64,000 bases of DNA from Pseudomonas sp. FEN (lineage in GTDB: Bacteria > Pseudomonadota > Gammaproteobacteria > Pseudomonadales > Pseudomonadaceae). The stretch is taken from contig NZ_CAJFDC010000013.1 of assembly GCF_904067045.1 (NCBI RefSeq), forward strand, positions 124,001 to 188,000, written 5' to 3'. Below, in pieces: positions 48,041-57,537 of this stretch. The stretch's first letter is position 1. Each line of letters begins with the position of its first letter. Made by a program: the position numbers and the translations under genes. The notes below the pieces were generated by a model that worked only from the letters and a program-made list of their open reading frames with translations, was not told where the DNA came from and ran no database searches.

Positions 48041-49231
48041 ATGGCATCTGTTCAACGACCCGGCCCCGCCCTCGCCGCCCTGTTCCTGGCGGGCCTGCTG
48101 GGTATGACGCTGTTTTCTTCACTGGCCCCGCGCAACGCCGTCGCCGCCGTGCAGGACCCTGCCGCGGTCACGGTGACCGATCTGCTGGGACGCCAGGTCA
48201 AGGTGCATATTCCGGTACGACGCGTGATCCTCGGCGAAGGCCGTCAGCTGTACCTGGTGGCGGCCCTGGATACCCATAACCCGCTCGAACGCATTGTGAG
48301 TTGGCGCAAGGACCTGATTCAGTCCGATCCAGACACCTACGGCGCCTACCTGCGCAAATTCCCCGCCATCGCCAATATCCCGACTTTTGGCGGCTTCGAG
48401 AGCGGCACCTTCGACATCGAACAGGCGATCGCCCTGCAACCGGACGTGATCATCCTCAATAGCGAAGCCCAGCACGCCACCGAGGACGCCCGTTACATCG
48501 AGAAGCTCAACGCCGTGGGCATTCCGGTGGTGTACGTCGACTTTCGCAACAACCCGATGGAAAACACCGAACCGACGATGCGCCTGTTCGGCAAGTTGTT
48601 TGGCAAGGAAGCGCGGGCCGAAGCCTTTATCGACTTTCGCAAGCAGCAGATCCGCCGCGTCACCGATGTGATCGAGGCGCGCCAACCCGCGCGGCCGAAT
48701 GTGTTTATCGAGCGCATCGGCGGTTATACCGAAGATTGCTGCCTGAGTTTCGGCAATGAGAACTTCGGCCGCTTCGTCGAGCTGGCCGGTGGCAACAACG
48801 TCGCCAAAAGCATCATCCCCAGCACCTTCGGGCAACTGAACCCGGAACAGGTGATTGTCGCCAACCCGGATCAGGTGGTCGTCACCAGCGCCAATTGGGA
48901 AGCCTTTGCCCCCGGCGGTCACTGGGTCGGTGTCGGCCCCGGCGCGGATCTGGCGCAGGCCCGACGCAAACTGGCCTGGTACACCCAGCGCCCGGCTTAT
49001 GCCGGGATCAAGGCCCAGGAGAACCAGGCCTTCCATGCCATCTGGCATCAGTTCTACAACAGCCCCTACCAGTTCGTGGCCATCCAGCAGCTCGCCAAAT
49101 GGTTCCACCCGACGCTGTTTGCCGATCTCGATCCCGAGGCGTCGTTTCGCGAACTGCATGAACGCTTTCTGCCGGTGCCTTACGAGCCGGGCTACTTCGT
49201 CAGCCTGAAACCAACCGAGGACAAGCCATGA
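48041..49231 (+). CDS. Periplasmic iron-siderophore binding protein of an ABC importer
   Basis: A protein of 396 aa with a signal peptide (about 1-36) and the class III binding-protein fold used for iron complexes. Recognised parts are TVTDLLGRQVKVHIPVRRVI at the start of lobe 1, LQPDVIILNS, and a long linking helix. There is no lipobox. A Cys-Cys pair occurs in TEDCCLSFGNEN. The ATG at 48041 is the only start that gives a signal peptide. The stop overlaps the permease start (ATGA). Substrate specificity is inferred from the neighbouring receptor. Confidence 0.9.
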   Translation: MASVQRPGPALAALFLAGLLGMTLFSSLAPRNAVAAVQDPAAVTVTDLLGRQVKVHIPVRRVILGEGRQLYLVAALDTHNPLERIVSWRKDLIQSDPDTYGAYLRKFPAIANIPTFGGFESGTFDIEQAIALQPDVIILNSEAQHATEDARYIEKLNAVGIPVVYVDFRNNPMENTEPTMRLFGKLFGKEARAEAFIDFRKQQIRRVTDVIEARQPARPNVFIERIGGYTEDCCLSFGNENFGRFVELAGGNNVAKSIIPSTFGQLNPEQVIVANPDQVVVTSANWEAFAPGGHWVGVGPGADLAQARRKLAWYTQRPAYAGIKAQENQAFHAIWHQFYNSPYQFVAIQQLAKWFHPTLFADLDPEASFRELHERFLPVPYEPGYFVSLKPTEDKP

Positions 49232-50289
49232 GCGCCCTGGGCGAAGTGCATATCGCGCAAAGCAAGACCTATCGCCGGATAGTACTGCGCAAGCGGCTGA
49301 TGCTCGCCGGGCTGACCACGCTGCTGGTGCTCAGCGTACTGCTCGACCTGGCACTGGGGCCGGCGCGCTACAGTCTGCGCGAAGTGCTCGGCGCACTGTT
49401 GTCGCCGGATACGGCATCGGCGCAAGTGCGCGTGGTGATGTGGGAAATCCGTCTGCCGGTGGCTCTGATGGCCGTGGCGGTCGGCGCGGCGTTGTCGTTG
49501 GCCGGCGCGCAAATGCAGACGATCCTCAACAATCCATTGGCCAGCCCCTTCACCCTGGGCATTTCCGCCGCCGCCAGTTTTGGCGCGGCCATGGGCCTGG
49601 CATTCGGGGTCGCGCTGTTCCCGTTTGCGGTGCAGTACATGGTGCCGCTCAACGCGTTCATCATGGCCATGCTCTGCGCGCTGCTGATCCACCTGCTGAG
49701 CATGCGCCGCGGCGTGACCGCCGAAACCATCGTACTGCTGGGCATCGCGCTGGTCTTCACGTTCAATGCCCTGCTGGCGCTGGTGCAGTTCTTCGCCACC
49801 GAACAAGCGGTCGCCGCCGTGGTGTTCTGGACCATGGGCAGCCTGACCAAGGCGACCTGGCCAAAACTGGGCGTGGTCTGCCTGGTGATCCTGCTCACCG
49901 CGCCGATCTTCGCCAAGCGCGCCTGGGCCATGACCGCCCTGCGCCTGGGTGACGACAAGGCCGCCAGCTTCGGCATCAACGTCAAGCGCCTGCGCTTGCA
50001 GACGCTGATCATGGTCAGCCTGTTGGCGTCGTTTCCGGTGGCCTTTGTCGGCACCATCGGCTTCATCGGGCTGGTCGGACCGCATATCGCCCGGATGCTG
50101 ATCGGCGAAGACCAGCGGTTCTTCCTGCCGGCCTCGCTGCTCACCGGCGCGCTGATTCTGTCGGCCAGTTCAGTGGTCAGCAAAACCCTGATTCCCGGAG
50201 CGATATTTCCCATCGGCGTGGTCACCTCGTTGATCGGCGTGCCGTTCTTTATCTCTCTGATCCTCAACGGGAAGAAAAACTCATGGTGA
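49228..50289 (+). CDS. FecCD-family permease of the siderophore ABC importer
   Basis: An inner-membrane permease of 353 aa with about 10 TM segments. Family motifs are RLPVALMAVAVGAALSLAGAQMQTILNNPLASPFTLGISAAASFGAAMGLAFG and, near the end, FVGTIGFIGLVGPHIARMLIGED, the ATPase-contact loop. Only one FecCD gene is present, so it should act as a homodimer. It overlaps the binding-protein gene by 4 bases and the ATPase gene by 7. Confidence 0.94.
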   Translation: MSALGEVHIAQSKTYRRIVLRKRLMLAGLTTLLVLSVLLDLALGPARYSLREVLGALLSPDTASAQVRVVMWEIRLPVALMAVAVGAALSLAGAQMQTILNNPLASPFTLGISAAASFGAAMGLAFGVALFPFAVQYMVPLNAFIMAMLCALLIHLLSMRRGVTAETIVLLGIALVFTFNALLALVQFFATEQAVAAVVFWTMGSLTKATWPKLGVVCLVILLTAPIFAKRAWAMTALRLGDDKAASFGINVKRLRLQTLIMVSLLASFPVAFVGTIGFIGLVGPHIARMLIGEDQRFFLPASLLTGALILSASSVVSKTLIPGAIFPIGVVTSLIGVPFFISLILNGKKNSW

Positions 50290-51038
50290 AGCTTCAACTG
50301 GAGAACCTCGGCGCCCGTTACGGCCAGCGCGAGATCCTTCGCGAGGTGACCACCACGACCTTTCTCGGTGGCCAGGTAGTCGCCGTGGTCGGTCCCAACG
50401 CCGCCGGCAAGTCGACCCTGTTCAAACGCATGGCCGGACTGCTCGACGGACCGGGACGGGTCAATCTGCAGGACTCGAAAAAAGGCCTGCAAGGCATCTG
50501 CTACATGCCCCAGGGCCTGAATGCCAGCGCCCGTCTGACGGTGTATGAATCGGTGCTGCTGGCGCGCAAGCAACTCAACCCCGGCTGGCGCGTCGATGAC
50601 GATGAATTGCAGCGGGTTGACCAGATCCTCGCCGCACTGGGGATCAGCGAATTGTCCTTTCGCAACCTCGGCGAGCTCAGCGGTGGTCAACAGCAGTTGG
50701 TGTCGATTGCCCAGACCCTGGTGCGCGAGCCGGAAATCCTGCTGATGGACGAACCCACCAGCGCGCTGGACATGCACCGCCAGGTGCAGGTGCTGAACTT
50801 CATGCGCTCGTTGGCCAGACAACGGCAGATCATCGTGTTCATTGCCATCCACGATCTGAATCAGGCCCTGCGCTTTGCCGACCAGGTGCTGGTGATTGCC
50901 AATGGCCGTGCCCAGGGCAGCGGCCCCAGCGACGAAGTGATCAACGTGCAGATGCTGCGTGAGGTCTACCAGGTCCGGGCACGGATCGAGACGTGCAGCC
51001 AGGCCAGGCGCCATATCCTGATCGACGATATCGTTTGA
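50283..51038 (+). CDS. ATPase of the siderophore ABC importer
   Basis: An ABC ATPase of 251 aa of the FecE/FhuC type. Walker A is GPNAAGKST (about 36-44), the Q-loop is in MPQGLN, the signature is LSGGQQQL and Walker B with D-loop is ILLMDEPTSALD. The switch His is in AIHDLNQAL. It powers the permease encoded immediately before. It is the last gene of the rightward siderophore run and is convergent with the glucan phosphorylase gene across 37 bp with no obvious terminator. Confidence 0.95.
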   Translation: MVKLQLENLGARYGQREILREVTTTTFLGGQVVAVVGPNAAGKSTLFKRMAGLLDGPGRVNLQDSKKGLQGICYMPQGLNASARLTVYESVLLARKQLNPGWRVDDDELQRVDQILAALGISELSFRNLGELSGGQQQLVSIAQTLVREPEILLMDEPTSALDMHRQVQVLNFMRSLARQRQIIVFIAIHDLNQALRFADQVLVIANGRAQGSGPSDEVINVQMLREVYQVRARIETCSQARRHILIDDIV

Positions 51039-51075
51039 AGCTGTCTTCTGACCGGCGCGCCGAGCCCGACCGAGT

Positions 51076-53595
51076 TCAGCGCTGCCAGGCAATCAGTGCA
51101 TTTTCCGCCGGCAGAAACGCCTCCGGGTGCCAGGCGCGCACCCGTGGCGTGTAGTCGTCCACGGGCCGCGTGAGCGCAACCGAAATGGAAAAGATGTAAC
51201 CCTGGATGGCACCGGGAATCGGGCCAACGACGTTCATCGGCAGGCATTGCGCCGGGTGCTCGGCGCACACGGCGGCATAGAGCTCCACCCTCACCCATTG
51301 CGCCGCGATCTCGCCCAGATAGACCGGCACGCTGATCTGCAGCCGGGCGCCGTCGCGAGTCGCGTTGAGCGGGCCAATGTGTATGTTGCCCCATCCCGCG
51401 CTCAACGCCTTGCTCCATGCCTGCAGCGCCCGCGCGAGCTCGGCCTGGTCCTGGCGGCGGCGGCGGAAAGCCTCGAGCGCCGGTTGGTAAAGACGGTCCT
51501 GGTATTCGAGCAGCATGCGATTGCTGCTGAATTGCGGCCCCAACTGCGACATGCTGGCGCGCATGCGTTGTACCCAACCACGGGGGATGCCCTGCGTGTC
51601 GCGGGTGTAAAAGGCCGGGACGACGGCGTCTTCGAGCAGGCGATACAAACACTCGGCATCGGCGGCGTCGTCGCTGGGCGCGTCAGTGCCGATGGCCCAG
51701 CCGCAATCGGGTCGGTACGCCTCCGCCCACCAACCGTCCCGCTCGGACAGGTTCAGGCCACCATTGACCAGCACCTTCATGCCACTGGTGCCGCAGGCTT
51801 CCCAGGGGCGCCGTGGGGTGTTGATCCAGACATCGACGCCCTGCACCAGATGTTGCGCCAGTTCGAGGTCGTAATCTTCCAGGAACACCACATGCCTGCG
51901 CAGACCCGGACGATGGACGAAGTCCATCCAGGCCTGGATCAGTTGCTTGCCCTTCTCGTCATCGGGATGGGCCTTACCGGCGATGATCAACTGCACCGGA
52001 CGATGCTCATGGGTGAGCAGACGCCTCAGGCGCTCCGGATCACGCAGCAGCAGATTCGGCCGCTTATAGTCGGTGAAACGCCGGGCGAAGCCGAGCGTGA
52101 GGCAATTGGGGTCGAGCACTTGCGCGGCCTCTTCAACCTTTTCCACCGGCTCGCCACGCTGGCCAAGGTGCCAGGCCAGACGCTGACGCGCGTATTTGAC
52201 CAGATCGCGGCGTTGCTCGCCGGCCATCGTCCACAAGGCCTGGTCGTCGCTGCTGGCGAGTGTCCCCGGGAGCGATTCCAGGCTGCCGAGCCAACGGGCC
52301 TTGCCACAACTGGTGGTCCACAGGTGATCGGACCACACCGAGTCCCAGGAGGGCACATGAACGCCATTGGTCACATGCCCGACAGGGACCTCCGGCAGCG
52401 GCCAGCGTGGATAGAGATCACTGAACAGTTGCCGGCTGACTTCACCATGCAGGCGGCTCACGGCATTGCACTGGGCGCAGCCACGCAAGGCGAGGAAAGC
52501 CATATTGAACGGCTCGTTGTCGTCCAGCGGATCACGCCGGCCCAGCGCCAGCAACTCGCGCAATGAAAGATGACAATCTTCCAGATAGCCGCGCGCGTAC
52601 TTGTCGATCAACTCGGCCGGAAAGACATCAAAACCGGCGGCCACGGGCGTATGCGTGGTGAACACATTCCCGGCACGCGTGGCCCACCAGGCCTCCCAGA
52701 ACGAAGTCCCGATCTTGTGCATGAAGCAGCGGGCACGCTCCAGCACCAGCAGCGCGGCATGGCCTTCGTTCAGGTGGCACACCTCCACGTCGACCCCCAA
52801 AGCTTCAAGCACGGTCCAGCCGCCGATGCCGAGCACCACTTCCTGGAGCAAACGCATTTCCGAGCCACCACCATACAGTTTCGAGGTGATCCCGCGATCG
52901 CCGGCGCCATTGAGCAGATCGTTGCTGTCCAGCAGATACAGGCGCGTGCGTCCGACAACAGCCTGCCATACACGCAGATGCAAGGTGCGACCGGGCAATT
53001 CCAGCGCGACTTTCAGCCAGCCGCCTTCGTTGCCAATGGCCGGCTGAATCGGCAGGCTGGTCGGGTCGTTGTAAGGATAGGCCTCATGCTGCAGACCGGC
53101 CGCGTCGATGCTCTGCCGAAAATAGCCTTCCTGGTAGAGCAGTCCCACCCCCACTATCGGCGCGCCCATGTCGCTGGCCGTCTTGAGATAATCCCCGGCC
53201 AGCACGCCGAGCCCGCCAGCATAGAGCGGAAAGGCCTCGCTCAACCCGAACTCCATGCTGAAGTAGGCGATCCGCGCCGAATCACTGGCTCCGGGTCGTT
53301 GTGCACACCAGCCCGGCTCGCCGAGATAACGCCGGTGCTCTTCGATGGCCTGGGCGAGCTTGTGCGAGAACGTGGCATCCCGGCAGAGTTGCTCAAGGCG
53401 CTGTGGCGAAGTGTTCTGCAGAATCAGCCATGGATTGTGGGTGCGCTCCCATAGCAGCGGGTCGATCGCGTCCCACAAACCGTCGAGCGCATGATTCCAG
53501 GTCCAACGCAGGTTGAGCGCCAGTTCGGTCAATGCACCGAGCTGCTCCGGCAACTCGCGTGGCAAGAATGCATACACGTCGACACCTCGATGCAA
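51076..53595 (-). CDS. glgP: Alpha-glucan phosphorylase, short (DUF3417-containing) type
   Basis: A glycosyltransferase family 35 enzyme of up to 839 aa that releases glucose-1-phosphate from glycogen or maltodextrin using phosphate. The N-terminus (LPRELPEQLGALTELALNLRWTWNHALDGLWDAID) is the DUF3417 extension of the short bacterial/archaeal type. Later GLGVLAGDYLKTASD, the HLNEGHAALL segment and the PLP-lysine region EACGTSGMKVLVNGGLNLS are present. A GTG six codons inside, with a better ribosome site (GAGGTG), may be the true start. No other glycogen gene is near. Confidence 0.9.
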   Translation of the reverse strand: MHRGVDVYAFLPRELPEQLGALTELALNLRWTWNHALDGLWDAIDPLLWERTHNPWLILQNTSPQRLEQLCRDATFSHKLAQAIEEHRRYLGEPGWCAQRPGASDSARIAYFSMEFGLSEAFPLYAGGLGVLAGDYLKTASDMGAPIVGVGLLYQEGYFRQSIDAAGLQHEAYPYNDPTSLPIQPAIGNEGGWLKVALELPGRTLHLRVWQAVVGRTRLYLLDSNDLLNGAGDRGITSKLYGGGSEMRLLQEVVLGIGGWTVLEALGVDVEVCHLNEGHAALLVLERARCFMHKIGTSFWEAWWATRAGNVFTTHTPVAAGFDVFPAELIDKYARGYLEDCHLSLRELLALGRRDPLDDNEPFNMAFLALRGCAQCNAVSRLHGEVSRQLFSDLYPRWPLPEVPVGHVTNGVHVPSWDSVWSDHLWTTSCGKARWLGSLESLPGTLASSDDQALWTMAGEQRRDLVKYARQRLAWHLGQRGEPVEKVEEAAQVLDPNCLTLGFARRFTDYKRPNLLLRDPERLRRLLTHEHRPVQLIIAGKAHPDDEKGKQLIQAWMDFVHRPGLRRHVVFLEDYDLELAQHLVQGVDVWINTPRRPWEACGTSGMKVLVNGGLNLSERDGWWAEAYRPDCGWAIGTDAPSDDAADAECLYRLLEDAVVPAFYTRDTQGIPRGWVQRMRASMSQLGPQFSSNRMLLEYQDRLYQPALEAFRRRRQDQAELARALQAWSKALSAGWGNIHIGPLNATRDGARLQISVPVYLGEIAAQWVRVELYAAVCAEHPAQCLPMNVVGPIPGAIQGYIFSISVALTRPVDDYTPRVRAWHPEAFLPAENALIAWQR

Positions 53596-53684
53596 TCGGC
53601 AGGTTTACGGACCTTCGGCATGCGCGCCATGAGACCCATGCAGACGTGAATATCCACGAAAGTAAAGGTACTTGCACAGGCGGT

Positions 53685-54173
53685 TCAGTGACGCAGCAGC
53701 TTGCGCAGTGGCACACCATCCTTGAGCACGGGAGATTTGATGACGATGTAACTGAAGTATTTGGAGATGCCGATGTTCTTGTCCAGCAGGCTTTCGATCA
53801 CCTCCTGGTAATGCTGGATGCTGCGGGTCATGAAGCGCACCAGGTAATCATAGCCACCGCTGATCAAATGGCACTCGAGCACTTCGTCCACCAGGCGGAT
53901 ATTGGATTCGAATTTGGCGAAATCTTCGCGTTTGTGGTCGCTCAGGGTGACTTCGGTGAAGACCGTGACCGAATCGGTAATCTTCGCCAGGTTCAGGTGG
54001 GCCTTGTAGCTGGAAATATATCCGGCCGACTCCAGCCGCTTGACCCTTTGCAGGCAGGGGCTGGCCGACAACCCCACCGCATCGGCCAGACTCACGTTGG
54101 TCATGCGTCCATCTTTTTGCAGCTCAACCAAGATGCTGATGTCGATCCGGTCCAGTTTCACTAAACCTTCCAT
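53685..54173 (-). CDS. Lrp/AsnC-family transcription regulator
   Basis: A protein of 162 aa. The N-terminal winged helix-turn-helix (LDRIDISILVELQKDGRMTNVSLADAVGLSASPCLQRVKRLESAGYI) is textbook Lrp. The C-terminal RAM domain includes HLISGGYDYLVRFMT and IQHYQEVIESLL. It lies close to a GabT-like gene and a run of amine/amino-acid catabolism enzymes. Like many Lrp proteins it may activate a neighbouring catabolic operon in response to an amino acid. The effector cannot be read from sequence. Confidence 0.93.
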   Translation of the reverse strand: MEGLVKLDRIDISILVELQKDGRMTNVSLADAVGLSASPCLQRVKRLESAGYISSYKAHLNLAKITDSVTVFTEVTLSDHKREDFAKFESNIRLVDEVLECHLISGGYDYLVRFMTRSIQHYQEVIESLLDKNIGISKYFSYIVIKSPVLKDGVPLRKLLRH

Positions 54174-54218
54174 TGCCTACCTCTTGACTGCCATTTGTAA
54201 GACAATCTTCTAGCAAAA

Positions 54219-54875
54219 TCAGCGCCGTAAAGACAGCTGATGCTGCGCCACCAGATCGGCCATGCTGTTGATGCAGTAATCCGCCGCGCAGGGCGAGGGT
54301 TGTTTTGCCCGGCCACGACAGATCAGGCACAAGTCGCCGGTCACCTGCCAGGCGGCCGAAGGCCGGGTCACCTGCAGAATGTGCGCAACCTCAAGCTCGT
54401 TGGCCTTCAGCCATTCTGGATCGAGCAAAGGATCGCTGGCCAATGAAATGAAATCATCGGGCATGATCCCCAGCCGCTCACAGAGCAGCCCTCGATCCTC
54501 TGTATCGCGGTCCCCCCGTACCAGCAGGCGATAGAACTTGCGCAAGTACAACATCGCCCCCGGCGCGTCCTCGAACAGCGACCAGCCGGCAACCGAACGG
54601 GCAAAGCTCATCCCCTCCTCCCAACTGGCTTTCAGCCCCCAGCGTTCGGCCAGCTGGCGATGGGCGAAACACAGCAAGCCACTGAAGCCCAGCTCAGCGA
54701 ACCGCGGATACAGCGCACGCACGACCTCGACGTATTCAGCCAGCACCTGGTCCTTGTCCGAGTGACCGCCACGGCTGTCGAGCAACGGTTGCAATGCCGC
54801 CCAGACCCCCGAATCGCGATCGACCAGCACCTCGTCGCAATCAATGAGCAGCGCCCGATATTCAGTCAGCCCCAT
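54219..54875 (-). CDS. HAD-superfamily hydrolase
   Basis: A protein of 218 aa. Motif I is LLIDCDEVLVD, with both aspartates of DxDxx, and a helical cap follows. Motif II/III is represented by RLLVRGDRDTEDRG and LEVAHILQVTRPSAAWQVTGDLCLI; the late motif III/IV acidic pair is less clear than usual. Members are mostly phosphatases or dehalogenases. The ATG at 54875 has GGAGG 11 bases upstream. It lies between the Lrp gene and the aminotransferase in the same direction, and its substrate is unknown. Confidence 0.72.
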   Translation of the reverse strand: MGLTEYRALLIDCDEVLVDRDSGVWAALQPLLDSRGGHSDKDQVLAEYVEVVRALYPRFAELGFSGLLCFAHRQLAERWGLKASWEEGMSFARSVAGWSLFEDAPGAMLYLRKFYRLLVRGDRDTEDRGLLCERLGIMPDDFISLASDPLLDPEWLKANELEVAHILQVTRPSAAWQVTGDLCLICRGRAKQPSPCAADYCINSMADLVAQHQLSLRR

Positions 54876-54970
54876 GGTGTGCAAAGCCTCCGATGATGCA
54901 TTTCATCTATCCATGCTCCATAAACGCTCACGGGCGATGCCTGGCGACACCGCCCCGAGCGGGCACCCAC

Positions 54971-56263
54971 TCAGTTCAAGACGCGTGCCAATGCGCCATC
55001 GAGGATCCGCAGCGCTTCGTCGACCTGCTCTTCAGTGGTCACCAACGGCGCGAGGAAGCGTAGAACATTACGCTGGACACCACATTTGATCACCAGCAAA
55101 CCACCGTTGCGGGCCTCATCGATCAGCCGCTGGTTCAAGTCGGCATCCGGAGTGCGAGCCTCGTCATCCTTGATCAGCTCGAGCGCCAGCATGAAACCGC
55201 TGCCGCGCACATCACCGATTTGCCGGTAACGCGCTTGCAAACGCAGCAGCCCCTGGCGCAAGCGTTCGCCCAGTGCTTCGCCGCGGGCCAACAAGTGCTC
55301 TTGCTCATAGGCGTCGATCACCGCCAGTGCGGCGGCACAGGACAATGCGTTGCCGCCGTAGGTGCCCCCCAGGCCGCCGGGCAACGGCGCGTCCATGATC
55401 GCCGCCTTGCCCACCACGCCCGATAGTGGCAAGCCACCGGCCAGGCTCTTGGCGACCGTCACCAGATCCGGCTGGATCCCGGCATGCTGGTAACCGAACC
55501 ATTTGCCGGTACGCCCGAAACCGGTCTGGATTTCATCGAGGATCAACACGATGCCGTGCTTTTCAGTCAGGCCACGCAGTGCCTGAAGAAACTCCGCCGG
55601 GGCCGAGAGGAACCCGCCATCGCCCTGTACCGGCTCGATAATGATTGCCGCGACCCGCTCCGGCGCCACCTGGGTGGCCAGCAACTCGTCGAGCGCCTTG
55701 AGCGCCATGTCGCTGCTGACACCGCGATAAGCATTCGGGTACGGGGTGTGGAACACCTCAGGCGCGAACGGGCCGAAGTTCTGCTTGTACGGCTGACTCA
55801 TGCCGGTCAGCGTCGTACCGAGCAAGGTGCGCCCGTGGAAACCGCCGCGAAAGGCAATAACCGCCGCACGATTGGTATGGGCACGGGCGATCTTGATCGC
55901 ATTTTCCACCGCCTCGGCGCCCGAGGTGAAGAAGGCGGCCTTATAGGCCTCCTGGCCGCCGATCATTTCGCACAGGCGTTGGGCCAGATCGAGATAAGGC
56001 TTGTAGGCAACCACCTGGAAACAGGCGTGGGAGACCTTTTGCAATTGGGCCTGCACGGCAGCGACCACCTTGGGGTGGTTGTGACCGATATTGAGCACGC
56101 CAATACCGCCGACGAAGTCCAGGTAGCGCTTGCCGTCCACGTCCCACAATTCGGCACCCTGGGCGCGATCGATCACCAACGGGTGAGCGGTAACCAGGCC
56201 ACGTGGCACGAATTGATCGCGCTGACGGAGCAAATGAGGGGTTTGGTCGACTTTGCTATTCAT
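54971..56263 (-). CDS. gabT: GabT-like omega-aminotransferase (4-aminobutyrate aminotransferase family)
   Basis: A class III PLP aminotransferase of 430 aa. FVGGIGVLNIGHNHPKVV is the N-terminal pattern, FFTSGAEAVENAIKIAR the cofactor-phosphate loop, IIIEPVQGDGGF precedes the second phosphate contact, LILDEIQTGFGRTGK carries the PLP Asp and VAKSLAGGLPLSGV the Schiff-base Lys. Sequence is close to GabT, which turns GABA and 2-oxoglutarate into succinic semialdehyde and glutamate. The GabD-like enzyme at 60204 could take the next step, though the two are not adjacent. Related diamine substrates cannot be excluded. A start 12 bases upstream is possible. Confidence 0.85.
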   Translation of the reverse strand: MNSKVDQTPHLLRQRDQFVPRGLVTAHPLVIDRAQGAELWDVDGKRYLDFVGGIGVLNIGHNHPKVVAAVQAQLQKVSHACFQVVAYKPYLDLAQRLCEMIGGQEAYKAAFFTSGAEAVENAIKIARAHTNRAAVIAFRGGFHGRTLLGTTLTGMSQPYKQNFGPFAPEVFHTPYPNAYRGVSSDMALKALDELLATQVAPERVAAIIIEPVQGDGGFLSAPAEFLQALRGLTEKHGIVLILDEIQTGFGRTGKWFGYQHAGIQPDLVTVAKSLAGGLPLSGVVGKAAIMDAPLPGGLGGTYGGNALSCAAALAVIDAYEQEHLLARGEALGERLRQGLLRLQARYRQIGDVRGSGFMLALELIKDDEARTPDADLNQRLIDEARNGGLLVIKCGVQRNVLRFLAPLVTTEEQVDEALRILDGALARVLN

Positions 56264-56536
56264 GGCATTTCCCATCGTGAGTCCGGCAACCGGGAGCTGG
56301 TTGCGATGATGTTCAGGTTAAGCCTTGTGCAAAACGATCTACGCCGAACTTGCCCCCTGAGAAATTCGGATCGACTGTTTTCACCCCGCCAAACGGCAGA
56401 TTCCATCAGCACGCCGAATCTGCCGGAGCATCGCCAATAGAACGTCGCGCAAGCTGTTTAACCCGGTGTTTTCGACAGATCCTGCGCCGGCATTGCGCGA
56501 TGATGGCGACACCCCTCGCCCTTTCAGGAAATGCCC

Positions 56537-57463
56537 ATGGCCCTGCTGTACAAAGCTGACCCGGTGCGCGGCGAACAGTGGAAAGCTCTGTTCGCCGCGC
56601 ACGCCCCGGATATTGAATGGCGTGCCTGGCCGGATATCGGCGACCCCGCGGACATCGAGTACCTCGCCGCCTGGCAGGCCCCCGACGACCTTGAAGCACT
56701 GCTGCCCAATCTCAAGGTGCTGTTCGCCCTGTCCGCCGGGGTCGATCAGTTGGACCTCGGTCGCTTGCCAAGCGGCTTGCCGCTGGTACGCCTGCTGGAC
56801 CCGGGCATCACCCGCGGCATGTGCGAGTACGCCAGTTTCGCGGTGCTGAGCCTGCATCGCGACATGCTCCGTTATCGCCAGCAGCAACTGGCGGGCTGCT
56901 GGCAAGCACACTTGCTGCAACCGGCGAGCCGGCGTCGGATCGGTGTCATGGGCCTCGGCACCCAGGCTCGGCAAATTCTCGCGACGTTGCAGCCGCTGGG
57001 CTTTGCCTTGTCGGGTTGGGCCCGCAGTGCCCATCAGGTGCCGGGGGTGGACTGCTATGCCGGCCATGAGCAACTGCCGGCGTTCCTGAGCCAGTGCGAT
57101 ATTTTATTGTGCGTACTGCCGCTGACCGAGCAGACCCGGGGCATTCTCGACGACAAACTGTTCCGCCAACTGCCCCATGGCGCGGCGTTGATCAACATGG
57201 GTCGTGGCGGGCACCTGGTGGAAAGTGATCTGCTGGCGGCCCTGGACAGCGGGCAACTCGGCGGCGCGGTCATCGACGTGCTGCAGCAGGAGCCGGCACC
57301 GGCCGATCATCCGTTCTGGCACCATCCAAAGATTCTGCTGACCCCGCATATCGCGGCCATGACCCAACCGGAAAGCGCATTCGGGGTGCTGCTGGAAAAT
57401 ATTCGGCGACATCAACGTGGCGAGCCGATGGTCGGCGAGATCGATCGCACCCAGGGTTATTGA
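56537..57463 (+). CDS. D-2-hydroxyacid dehydrogenase, GhrA-like (glyoxylate/hydroxypyruvate reductase)
   Basis: A protein of 308 aa. LFALSAGVDQLDL and the NAD-binding GVMGLGTQAR (the GxGxx form seen in GhrA) are followed by INMGRGGHLVE with the catalytic Arg, QQEPAPADHPFW with the Glu, and LTPHIAA with the His. GhrA reduces glyoxylate and hydroxypyruvate with NADPH. The ATG at 56537 is chosen because AGGA lies 7 bases before it; the upstream ATG is too close. It is divergent from the aminotransferase gene, across a 273-bp gap that must hold both promoters. Confidence 0.85.
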   Translation: MALLYKADPVRGEQWKALFAAHAPDIEWRAWPDIGDPADIEYLAAWQAPDDLEALLPNLKVLFALSAGVDQLDLGRLPSGLPLVRLLDPGITRGMCEYASFAVLSLHRDMLRYRQQQLAGCWQAHLLQPASRRRIGVMGLGTQARQILATLQPLGFALSGWARSAHQVPGVDCYAGHEQLPAFLSQCDILLCVLPLTEQTRGILDDKLFRQLPHGAALINMGRGGHLVESDLLAALDSGQLGGAVIDVLQQEPAPADHPFWHHPKILLTPHIAAMTQPESAFGVLLENIRRHQRGEPMVGEIDRTQGY

Positions 57464-57537
57464 ATACACCGCCACGCCAATGCGCGCGCGGACTTGCTCG
57501 CGCGCAGTACCTATTACCGCTCCAGGGAGCCCGTTGG

